A DNA stretch of 5,623 nt from JBDSZL01 sp039925145. GTDB taxonomy: Bacteria > Acidobacteriota > Vicinamibacteria > Vicinamibacterales > SCN-69-37. Made by a program: the position numbers and the translations under genes. The notes under the pieces are model-generated. The model did not search any database and was not told the origin of the DNA. It was given only the letters and a program-made list of their open reading frames with translations. Positions 1 through 5,079 of this stretch are shown here, piece after piece; positions within the stretch are counted from its first letter, which is position 1; every line of letters begins with the position of its first letter. The stretch spans positions 1 through 5,623 of the forward strand of contig JBDSZL010000056.1 of NCBI GenBank assembly GCA_039925145.1, read 5' to 3'.

Positions 1-723
1 GACGAGGTGGGCATCGATTGGCGCGTCGTGCACCGCCCGTTCGAGGTCGTGGACCAGATCGCCGGCCATCACCTTGGGAGGATTGTCACGTGCGATGTTG
101 ATCGCCGCCGACAGACGTTCGCGACGCAGAGGATGGTCGGCCCACACGCACGACAGCAACCATCGGACATCGTCGTCGTTCCGGACGTTGACCGGTGCGA
201 GATCGAGGCCGCGACGCCAGGCGATCGCCGGCATGGCGACAGCCGAGATGTCGAGTCCGACCGTTACGCACGAACACCTCACGGTCGACGAGGTGTCACC
301 AGCCTTCGCCTCGCCGTAGTCGCAGCAGAAGCGGTCAAGCAGCAGACACAACCCGGCGCTGGCTCCCACCTCCAGCAGGGCGAGCGGGCCAAGCGGCAGG
401 GCCGGCAGGAGCACCGCACAGCGGCCGACTTCGTTGGTCTGTGTTCTCCGCTGCTCCATGAGCCGAGCGATGTCGCCGGCGTGGGCGCTGACGAAGTGTG
501 CCAGCTCTCCAGGCGTCGCCGGCATACTGGCGGGACCGCAGAGGTATTGCACCGCCGCAAAGAACAGGTTGGGCTGGGTGACGGGTCGCGCCGCGATGAA
601 CCGCACCAGCTCGTCGCTGTTTGCCAACCCGGTCGACAGAGTGTCGTACAGGTCGGAGTGTCCTCGACACTCCGTCTCGGCGAACTGCCGGTAACGCCTG
701 CGCACGATGTCTAGGTCAGTCAT
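1..723 (-). CDS. DUF2332 family protein (3' end beyond the window)
   Basis: The minus strand is open without a stop from 723 to the left edge, giving 241 residues that begin MTDLDIVRRRYRQFAETECR. I recognise the DUF2332 family (PF10094), whose biochemical role is not established. Diagnostic blocks are the N-terminal RRRYRQFAE region (8-16), QPNLFFAAVQYL (50-61), QTNEVGRCAVLLPAL (95-109), the glycine-rich LLEVGASAGLCLLLDRFCYDYG (116-137), and WRRGLDLAPVNV (169-180) followed by DVRWLLSCVWADHPLRRERL (185-204). The EVGASAGL segment resembles the nucleotide-binding loop of Rossmann-type methyltransferases; a SAM-binding role is only an inference. Eight cysteines occur in this part (19, 62, 102, 126, 133, 150, 152, 192). 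ATG 723 fits the family start. An in-frame ATG at 738 would add five residues; neither has a well-spaced ribosome binding site. The gene follows the TIM-barrel gene on the same strand after about 130 bases. The C-terminus is missing from the window. Confidence 0.88.
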   Translation of the reverse strand, partial: MTDLDIVRRRYRQFAETECRGHSDLYDTLSTGLANSDELVRFIAARPVTQPNLFFAAVQYLCGPASMPATPGELAHFVSAHAGDIARLMEQRRTQTNEVGRCAVLLPALPLGPLALLEVGASAGLCLLLDRFCCDYGEAKAGDTSSTVRCSCVTVGLDISAVAMPAIAWRRGLDLAPVNVRNDDDVRWLLSCVWADHPLRRERLSAAINIARDNPPKVMAGDLVHDLERAVHDAPIDAHLV

Positions 724-784
724 CTCCACGAGAGTCATGTCGGCTGGCTGAGTCTGATCCGATTTTCGAACGCGCGACACTCCG

Positions 785-812
785 GGCGTGGCCGGTGTAC
801 GCGCGGCACGCC
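785..812. repeat. Short inverted repeat between the TIM-barrel and DUF2332 genes
   Basis: Arms GGCGTG (785-790) and CACGCC (807-812) are perfect 6-base complements separated by 16 bases. On the minus strand it lies about 45 bases after the stop codon of the TIM-barrel gene. It could form a weak stem at the transcript end, but no T-run follows, so a working intrinsic terminator is not supported. It may be chance in GC-rich DNA. Confidence 0.25.
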
Positions 813-856
813 TCCGTCATGCTCCTTCGCTTCTGCCCGGCCTCCCCAACAAGCTT

Positions 857-1816
857 CTACGCGAGGGCGGCCCTGACCGTCGTCCGAATCTTCTCCATCG
901 CCGTCGTCAGATTTTCGTCCGCGCTCTTCGTCCAGTAGTCGCGATTGAACAGTTCCAGCGACAGGAACCCGCGGAAGCCGCTGTCGCGCAGGTCACGGAG
1001 AATCTGCTTGTAGGGCGCGACGCCGTCGCCGGGATAAATCCGATTGCCGTCATTGAGCGTCGACGAATCGGGCACCTGCGGGTAGTCGTTGATGTGCATG
1101 ATGTGCAGCGACGCGCCGTTGACCTGTCTGAGTCCCGTGAATGGCGAGCCGCTCTTGTAGAGATGAAAGATGTCGAGCAACATGCTCGCGTCCGGCCGGC
1201 CCGTGGCCGCGGCGACGTAGAGACCGTGGGAAAGCGGCCCCATGACCGGGTGGGTGCCCCAGAGTTCGAGGAGCGGCTGCACGGCCATCTTCTCGCCCAT
1301 CTCGAGCGCCTCACGGTAGTACTTCGCCACATTGTCGAGGGAGATTGGCGCGCGCGCGTTGCCCGGGACGGCGGCGATGCGCGTGCCCCCGATCTGCGCG
1401 ACCTTGTCCATGTCGGCTTTCATCTTCTCCATCGCCGCGGCGCGCCGCGTTTCATCGTCGTCCTCGAACGAATTGAACGCGATCGCATCCTCCACGGTGA
1501 GGCCCAGATCGGCGATTCGCCTGCCGAGGTCCTTCAGTGTCCCGCCCTTCGCCGTGTAGGCGTCGAGCTCGTTAATCCAGGGCTCGATGGCGTGGAAGCC
1601 GGCCTTCGACGCAGCGGTGATGACCCCGACGATGTCGAGGTTATTGCCGCGGATGGTGCTGGTGTTGAGGCAGTAGCCAAAGGGCTCGTTGGCCGGACGC
1701 GTACGCGCGGCCGGCGGCCGCGATGCCTGCGCTTCCACAGATCCGGAACCGCCTGCCACGGCCGCGCCGATTGCGGCCACGGCTCCCCCGATCACCTGCC
1801 TGCGTGAAAGATCCAT
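857..1816 (-). CDS. Tat-exported sugar phosphate isomerase/epimerase-like TIM-barrel protein
   Basis: A 319-residue protein of the xylose isomerase-like TIM-barrel superfamily (AP endonuclease family 2, PF01261), which contains sugar isomerases and epimerases that use a divalent metal. The N-terminus MDLSRRQVIGGAVAAIGAAV carries a twin-arginine motif (SRR, 4-6) and a hydrophobic stretch, with a likely cleavage near SVEAQA (26-31). This implies folded export across the inner membrane. Candidate metal ligands by position in the fold are E184 (PLLELW), D215 and H218 (LLDIFHLYKSG), H241/D244 (HINDYP) and E288 (SLELFN). E78 (AIEPW) sits on an early strand and may contribute to the active site. The barrel spans roughly 46-315, a full length for the family. 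ATG 1816 is favoured by a strong upstream AAGAGGAG. The substrate cannot be read from sequence; ketose or sugar-acid derivatives are plausible. A short coding-like fragment ends 40 bases upstream on the same strand, and DUF2332 lies downstream. Confidence 0.9.
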   Translation of the reverse strand: MDLSRRQVIGGAVAAIGAAVAGGSGSVEAQASRPPAARTRPANEPFGYCLNTSTIRGNNLDIVGVITAASKAGFHAIEPWINELDAYTAKGGTLKDLGRRIADLGLTVEDAIAFNSFEDDDETRRAAAMEKMKADMDKVAQIGGTRIAAVPGNARAPISLDNVAKYYREALEMGEKMAVQPLLELWGTHPVMGPLSHGLYVAAATGRPDASMLLDIFHLYKSGSPFTGLRQVNGASLHIMHINDYPQVPDSSTLNDGNRIYPGDGVAPYKQILRDLRDSGFRGFLSLELFNRDYWTKSADENLTTAMEKIRTTVRAALA

Positions 1817-1825
1817 GTCGATGTG

Positions 1826-1833
1826 CTCCTCTT
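1826..1833 (-). promoter_or_regulatory. Ribosome binding site of the TIM-barrel gene
   Basis: The minus strand reads AAGAGGAG here, 9 bases before ATG 1816. This is a strong Shine-Dalgarno match, and it fixes the start so that the Tat motif lies at the N-terminus. Confidence 0.8.
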
Positions 1834-1856
1834 GATGCCCAGCAGTATGCGCCGAG

Positions 1857-2054
1857 TCATCGCATTCTGGCGATCAGGTCTCGCGCACGCTGTCCCAATT
1901 CTTCATCGTCGCTGACCTTCGCGGCAAAGGCGCGCGCGTCGCCTTTCCGGTTGAGATTGAACGACGCCACGGCTGCATCCCACCTCGGCGAGCCTGCCCT
2001 CGAGGAGAATGCCGTTGGCGCAAGGACTCGGTGCTGGGTTTGACGGCTCGCCAT
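1857..2054 (-). pseudogene. Orphan C-terminal coding fragment or small hypothetical ORF
   Basis: The minus frame ending at the TGA at 1857-1859 encodes a stretch that looks like real protein: charged, helix-prone and low in cysteine, for example NLNRKGDARAFAAKVSDDEE followed by LGQRARDLIARM. An ATG at 2054 would give 65 residues but has no ribosome binding site and lies almost back to back with the vapB promoter. The frame stays open into the antisense of vapB, which proves little in GC-rich DNA. The stop is 40 bases before the TIM-barrel gene, an operon-like spacing. The simplest reading is the 3' remnant of a gene that once preceded the TIM-barrel gene and was cut when vapBC arrived; a tiny real gene or chance are alternatives. 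I do not recognise a family. Confidence 0.33.
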
Positions 2055-2069
2055 CTTGGTGGATATGGT
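2040..2069 (+). promoter_or_regulatory. Predicted sigma70-type promoter of vapBC
   Basis: TTGACG (2040-2045, five of six to the -35 consensus) is followed by an 18-base spacer and TATGGT (2064-2069, four of six to the -10 consensus). Transcription would start about 7 bases on, at 2076-2077, which is the A of the preferred vapB ATG. The message would then be leaderless, in keeping with the lack of a convincing ribosome binding site before vapB. Confidence 0.55.
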
Positions 2070-2078
2070 TACCCATAT
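2063..2078. promoter_or_regulatory. Palindrome over the vapB promoter and start, likely autoregulatory operator
   Basis: ATATGG (2063-2068) and CCATAT (2073-2078) are perfect inverted 6-base arms around the centre TTAC. The palindrome covers the predicted -10 element and runs into the vapB ATG. VapB ribbon-helix-helix antitoxins, usually with VapC bound, repress their own operon by binding such inverted repeats, so this is the natural operator candidate. Operator function is inferred from position and symmetry. Confidence 0.5.
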
Positions 2079-2316
2079 GAAGACCACGATCGAGATCGCC
2101 GACGACGTGCTGACGCGAGCGAAGCGGCAGGCGCGACAGGAAGGCAAGACGCTACGCGAAGTGGTCGAGCGGGCGCTGCGGCAGCAACTGGCCGCGCCAG
2201 ATGTGCACGGGACGTTCAGACTGAAGCGGCGTCCGTTCAAAGGCAGGGGGCGGCACCCCGGCGTGACAGAAGGCGACTGGCAGAGCATTCGGGACTTGAT
2301 CTACCGGATCGGGTAG
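2077..2316 (+). CDS. vapB: VapB-family ribbon-helix-helix antitoxin
   Basis: A 79-residue antitoxin of a type II toxin-antitoxin system. The N-terminus MKTTIEIADDVLTRAKRQAR is the classic ribbon-helix-helix DNA-binding start: a beta strand TTIEI (3-7) and helix A (about 9-21), then helix B TLREVVERALRQQL (25-38). The C-terminal half, with basic LKRRPFKGRGRHPG (49-62) and then DWQSIRDLIYRI (67-78), should wrap the toxin and block its active site. Family members usually have 70-90 residues. ATG 2077 is preferred because it starts at the conserved MKTTIEI; in-frame ATG 2065 and TTG 2056 exist upstream without good ribosome binding sites. The vapC ATG follows the stop after 3 bases, so the two genes are translationally coupled. 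Expression is probably autorepressed through the palindrome over its start. The pair is on the opposite strand from all its neighbours, which fits acquisition as a mobile cassette. Confidence 0.88.
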   Translation: MKTTIEIADDVLTRAKRQARQEGKTLREVVERALRQQLAAPDVHGTFRLKRRPFKGRGRHPGVTEGDWQSIRDLIYRIG

Positions 2317-2319
2317 CCC

Positions 2320-2763
2320 ATGGTTGCCGTCGATACCAACCTGCTGGTATACGCACACCGCGCCGACTCCGCGTTCCACACGCAGGCCGACCGCGTCGTC
2401 GCCGATCTGGCTGAGGGACGGGCCTCCTGGGCCATCCCTTGGCCCTGCCTCTACGAGTTCTATGCCATCGTCACCCATCCCAAGATTTACCGGCCAGCCA
2501 CACCGGCGGCCGAGGCGCTGGTCCAGATCGGCTACTGGCTCGAATCCCCGAGCCTCGTGTTGCTACACGAGGGTGACGGGTTTTTCGACGCGCTGGGGCC
2601 GGTACTGGCCGCGTCCAAAGTGCAGGGCGGCGCGGTGCACGATGCGCGCATCGCTGCGCTGTGTCTTCGGAATGGTGTGAAAACTCTTTTGTCCGCTGAT
2701 CGGGACTTCAGCCGCTTCCCTCAGCTGCGGACCGAGAATCCGTTGTCGGGATTGAAGAAGTGA
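2320..2763 (+). CDS. vapC: VapC-family PIN-domain toxin ribonuclease
   Basis: A 147-residue PIN-domain protein, the usual size for a VapC toxin. These are Mg2+/Mn2+-dependent endoribonucleases that cut tRNA or rRNA in the cytoplasm and are neutralised by VapB. The acidic active-site set is visible: D5 in VAVDTNLLVYAH, E46 in PCLYEFYAI, D108 in GGAVHDARIAALC, and D127/D129 in LLSADRDFSRFP. All canonical positions are present, so the enzyme looks intact. The start ATG lies 3 bases after the vapB stop with only a weak purine-rich GGATCGGG upstream, which suggests translation coupled to vapB. It is transcribed towards the anti-sigma gene, whose stop lies about 120 bases away on the other strand. 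The cellular RNA target cannot be told from sequence. Confidence 0.92.
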   Translation: MVAVDTNLLVYAHRADSAFHTQADRVVADLAEGRASWAIPWPCLYEFYAIVTHPKIYRPATPAAEALVQIGYWLESPSLVLLHEGDGFFDALGPVLAASKVQGGAVHDARIAALCLRNGVKTLLSADRDFSRFPQLRTENPLSGLKK

Positions 2764-2770
2764 GGAGGTG
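2763..2770 (+). promoter_or_regulatory. Strong ribosome binding site directly after vapC
   Basis: AGGAGGTG begins at the last base of the vapC stop codon and is a near-perfect match to the 16S rRNA 3' end. ATG 2774 follows 5 bases after the GGAGG core. No established gene starts here, which makes the site unusual. Confidence 0.5.
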
Positions 2771-2773
2771 CAG

Positions 2774-2863
2774 ATGTGCGCGCGCGACATTGGCCGGCGC
2801 GCATCATCGAAGCGTTGTGATGAGCGACGCGGGTGGCCGCAGTCGGTGCCGCAGAGGTGCTGA
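2774..2863 (+). CDS. Possible 29-residue small ORF downstream of vapC
   Basis: ATG 2774 follows the strong AGGAGGTG and opens a 29-codon frame that ends in TGA 2861-2863. The peptide starts MCARDIGRRASSKRC and ends in VPQRC; it is basic, with cysteines at 2, 15 and 29. It resembles no family I know. It could be a third small gene of the toxin-antitoxin transcript or the head of a gene lost by deletion. The ribosome binding site could also be accidental. The ORF overlaps a GC-rich stem-loop, which argues against steady translation. The only support is the ribosome binding site and its position. Confidence 0.25.
   Translation: MCARDIGRRASSKRCDERRGWPQSVPQRC
2776..2804 (+). terminator. GC-rich stem-loop after vapC, possible terminator
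   Basis: TGCGCGC (2777-2783) and GCGCGCA (2797-2803) are perfect complements with a 13-base loop; a G-T pair (2776/2804) extends the stem. It lies 13 bases past the vapC stop, between convergent genes, where a terminator is expected. No T-run follows, so if it acts it may need Rho or only protect the RNA end. It may also serve the anti-sigma operon arriving on the other strand. Confidence 0.3.
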
Positions 2864-2882
2864 ACTTGGAATCGCCTGATGA

Positions 2883-3467
2883 CTACGCGGGTCGATTGGC
2901 AGGATCGGCCGGCCGCTCTTCGTTCTTGTCGGTGACCAACACGAGCAACCACGCCGCCGCGGCAGCCACGATGAGGGCCGCCAGCCCGACGCCACCCCAG
3001 CGCAGGACAACCGCCAGCCCCGCCCATCGATCCGCGAACGCGTCGATGTCGACCGCCGCCACGCTACGAATGCGCTCGCCGAGCGGCGTCCACCACTGGT
3101 CACTCGGCAAGGCGGGCACGACCGATGCGGGAATCAGTCCGGCGAGCCACGCAGCGCCGACGACCGCCAGGAGCACGAACGCCCAGACATGGGCCACCAG
3201 CATCGGCGCCGACGCGCGTTCGGCGGCCTCGTCGCGCGCGAGCATCGCGCTCCGTCGCCACACGAGAGACGCATCAGGCACGCGGACCTCGCTGGACATG
3301 ACATCCGACAGCTGATGGAGTGACACACCGACGAGGGCCAGATCCCGGCACACCTCGCACGACGTCGCGTGCCGCCTCAACTCGTCGTCGGCGCGGTCAG
3401 GCCACTGACCGAGCGACACAACGTCCATCACTTCGTCTTCGCGCGGGCAACTCGTCGGCCGGCTCAT
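2883..3467 (-). CDS. Membrane-anchored zinc-finger anti-sigma factor
   Basis: A 194-residue protein predicted to hold the neighbouring ECF sigma factor inactive at the membrane. The cytoplasmic N-terminus has the zinc anti-sigma (ZAS) motif H-x3-C-x2-C at H33, C37 and C40 (RRHATSCEVCRDL). A linker helix with WRRSAMLARDEAAERA (70-85) follows. A first membrane segment spans about 91-112 and a second about 151-178, with the WW-containing loop 113-150 probably periplasmic; the C-terminus is short and polar. ATG 3467 overlaps the sigma stop as ATGA, and GGAAGG lies 6 bases upstream. The frame is open further upstream inside the sigma gene, but that part is shadow. The family call rests on the zinc motif, the membrane topology and the coupling to sigma. 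The inducing signal is not visible; a redox role for the zinc cluster is possible but unproved. Confidence 0.82.
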   Translation of the reverse strand: MSRPTSCPREDEVMDVVSLGQWPDRADDELRRHATSCEVCRDLALVGVSLHQLSDVMSSEVRVPDASLVWRRSAMLARDEAAERASAPMLVAHVWAFVLLAVVGAAWLAGLIPASVVPALPSDQWWTPLGERIRSVAAVDIDAFADRWAGLAVVLRWGGVGLAALIVAAAAAWLLVLVTDKNEERPADPANRPA

Positions 3468-4057
3468 GAGCGGCCTTCCGGGCGCCCGAGCAACCCTGCC
3501 AGCTTGCGGCGTGCCCGGTGCAGCAACGTCTTCACGCTGTTGGCGCGGATGCCCACAACGTCGGCGATCTCCAGATGCGACGCTCCGTAGCCATAGGCGA
3601 GCCACAGCATCTGACGCTCGCGAGGTTTAAGCGAGCCGAGAGCCTGCTCGAGTTGCAGCCGCGACGTGAGCGACGCTGCCCCATCCACGGAGAGCTCTGC
3701 AGCTTCGGGCACCTCGTCGTGAGAGACATGCGACGGACGGACGGCGTGGTAGCGGTGCCGGTCGCGCGAGAGATTCGTCGCAATCTGAAACAGGTACCGC
3801 CTGCGGTGAGTCTCGCTTTCGAAGGCCACGCGTGCCCTGAGAAAACGACTGTAGGTATCCTGCAGCAGGTCGTCGGCTGCCGACCGGTCACCCAGCATCC
3901 GGTAGAGATACACCCACAGCATCCGCGCGGTGCGGTCGTAGAAACCCCGGAATGCCGCCTCATCCATGTGCAGCGCACGCGACGCCTCGGCAACCGCTGA
4001 GTCGTCGTCGGACGTCAGCGCGAGGGCGCCAGGAGCTGTCAAATCGCGCGTGGACAT
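3464..4057 (-). CDS. ECF-type RNA polymerase sigma factor
   Basis: An extracytoplasmic-function sigma-70 factor of 197 residues from ATG 4057, or 206 from GTG 4084. It directs RNA polymerase to a special promoter set. Residue numbers here count from GTG 4084. Region 2 covers about 44-110: FRGFYDRTARMLWVYLYRML, then AADDLLQDTYSRFLRARVAF, which is the core-binding and -10-reading helix. A linker (111-141) follows. Region 4 covers about 142-197: LKPRERQMLWLAYGYGASHL, then EIADVVGIRANSVKTLLHRA, whose helix-turn-helix reads the -35 element. ATG 4057 has AGGAG 12 bases upstream, somewhat far. GTG 4084 overlaps the stop of the preceding gene as GTGA but has no good ribosome binding site. The nine residues in question are not part of the conserved fold. 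The stop overlaps the anti-sigma start, ensuring matched synthesis. I saw no GGAAC-type ECF promoter upstream of the operon, so autoregulation is not supported. Confidence 0.93.
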   Translation of the reverse strand: MSTRDLTAPGALALTSDDDSAVAEASRALHMDEAAFRGFYDRTARMLWVYLYRMLGDRSAADDLLQDTYSRFLRARVAFESETHRRRYLFQIATNLSRDRHRYHAVRPSHVSHDEVPEAAELSVDGAASLTSRLQLEQALGSLKPRERQMLWLAYGYGASHLEIADVVGIRANSVKTLLHRARRKLAGLLGRPEGRS

Positions 4058-4080
4058 AGAGGGACGTCGCTCCTGCCTGG

Positions 4081-5001
4081 TCACGCCGCGGGTGCGTCAC
4101 CCTGACGATGAATCGTCTTGTCGAGCAGGCCGAGCCGGTGCGACAACAAGTAGGATGCCACAGCCGCGAGCACGAACCCGATTCCGAGCGACACGGCAAG
4201 CGATCCGAGGACGAGCAGCATCTGTCCCACTTCCTCGAACATGTAGCGGCGAACGATCAGCAGCCCTACGCCGACCGATACCGCCACGATGCCCACTTGT
4301 GTCGACCACAGAATCCGGTTGATTGGGGCGCCAAGGCTGACTGAGGCCGGCTCGGCCGCAATCGGCGCCGCCTGCAGAAAATGGCTGCCTGCCGGCGACT
4401 GGATGTAGGCCAGCAACTCCTGATTCGAACCGATGCGCTCGATGAGCCGCCCATGGAACTCGGACTGCAACCGGGTCGACCGCAGCCATCGGCGGTGACC
4501 GACGGAGTATCGCAAGACCCAGGTGAACGTGAGCACGATGCCAACCCCGATGGCAAAGATGAACAGCCCCGCGGACGTGTCCTGCCACATCCGCATCATC
4601 GCGCTGAACCGTTCCTGTTCGGCAGTCCGCGGGGGCGCGTCAGACTGCCCGCTCGACCCGACGAAGAACGTCGGATCCCGCCGAATCTCGGGACGCGCCC
4701 GCAGATAGGCAATCAGGTCCGGATATGCCGCCAGGAATGCCTCGTTGGACATCAGGGTCGGATCGAGTCGCAGCAGCTGGAGCAGGGATGGCGGGTAGCG
4801 CCGCATGAACTGCCGGAACTCCTCTCGCAGCTCCGAGGCATTGCGGGGAGTACCCGGAAGGTCGCTTCGCAGGTCGACACCGCGTTCGTGCAAGGTTTGG
4901 GGGAGCACGCGCGGCTGTTGAGCGAAGACGGCCCCCGTGGCGGGCCCCAGAAGGGGTGCCAGGACCAGGATAGCGACGGCTGAGCGGCGGCGGAGCATCA
5001 T
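4081..5001 (-). CDS. Secreted/membrane protein of unknown function, first gene of the sigma operon
   Basis: A 306-residue protein without a family I can name. The first 27 residues look like a signal peptide: basic MMLRRR, a hydrophobic core, then AVFA before QQP. Residues 28-143 form a polar, probably periplasmic region that includes EFRQFMRRYPPSLLQLLRLD (61-80) and AFLAAYPDLIAYLRARPEIR (88-107). The latter resembles a repeated 'tyr-pro ... phe-leu ... pro-glu' pattern seen in acidobacterial hypothetical proteins, from memory. Membrane segments follow at about 144-165, 233-251 and 260-286. A loop (166-232) contains FHGRLIERIGSNQELLAYIQ, and the tail is short and basic. Either ATG 5001 or the adjacent ATG 4998 may start; AGAGGT lies 4 or 7 bases upstream. 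The stop touches the possible GTG start of the ECF sigma gene, so it belongs to that operon and may sense the signal or modulate the anti-sigma factor. That role is inferred from position only. Confidence 0.8.
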   Translation of the reverse strand: MMLRRRSAVAILVLAPLLGPATGAVFAQQPRVLPQTLHERGVDLRSDLPGTPRNASELREEFRQFMRRYPPSLLQLLRLDPTLMSNEAFLAAYPDLIAYLRARPEIRRDPTFFVGSSGQSDAPPRTAEQERFSAMMRMWQDTSAGLFIFAIGVGIVLTFTWVLRYSVGHRRWLRSTRLQSEFHGRLIERIGSNQELLAYIQSPAGSHFLQAAPIAAEPASVSLGAPINRILWSTQVGIVAVSVGVGLLIVRRYMFEEVGQMLLVLGSLAVSLGIGFVLAAVASYLLSHRLGLLDKTIHRQGDAPAA

Positions 5002-5005
5002 TCTG

Positions 5006-5042
5006 ACCTCTGACAGCTACTACGTAGCCGGCGACCAGAGGT
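5006..5042 (-). promoter_or_regulatory. Leader hairpin that can mask the ribosome binding site of the sigma operon
   Basis: In the minus-strand transcript ACCUCUG (5042-5036) can pair perfectly with CAGAGGU (5012-5006). The second arm contains AGAGGU, the ribosome binding site of the membrane-protein gene. Within the 23-base loop lies a second perfect stem, GCUAC/GUAGC (5028-5024 and 5020-5016), with a 3-base loop. The fold would hide the ribosome binding site and could regulate translation of the first gene. The symmetry could also be a protein-binding site, or chance. No T-run follows, so it is not a good terminator for the dehydratase gene upstream. Confidence 0.42.
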
Positions 5043-5079
5043 AGACAGATGTATTTGCGATGGAGGTTGGGTCGTCGTT

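Noticed and set aside
7..714. A 235-codon open frame on the plus strand
   Set aside because: It is antisense to the DUF2332 gene, which carries clear family motifs. The product is low-complexity, Arg- and Gln-rich, typical of a GC-rich shadow frame.
716..820. A 34-codon minus-strand ORF from ATG 820 ending over the DUF2332 start, with AAGGAG just before its ATG
   Set aside because: The AAGGAG lies only one base from the ATG, too close to act normally. The peptide has no recognisable features, and the stop overlap can arise by chance.
788..1807. A 339-codon open frame on the plus strand
   Set aside because: It is the exact antisense of the Tat TIM-barrel gene, is rich in Arg and Val-Glu-Arg runs, and matches no family. 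The minus-strand frame has a signal peptide, ribosome binding site and family motifs.
4381..4983. A 200-codon plus-strand frame opposite the membrane-protein gene
   Set aside because: It has no family motif and no ribosome binding site, and its composition is that of a shadow. The opposite strand encodes a coherent signal peptide, membrane segments and operon overlaps.
5006..5042. The leader hairpin as an intrinsic terminator for the dehydratase gene
   Set aside because: No T-run follows the stem on the minus strand, and the second arm is the ribosome binding site of the next gene.
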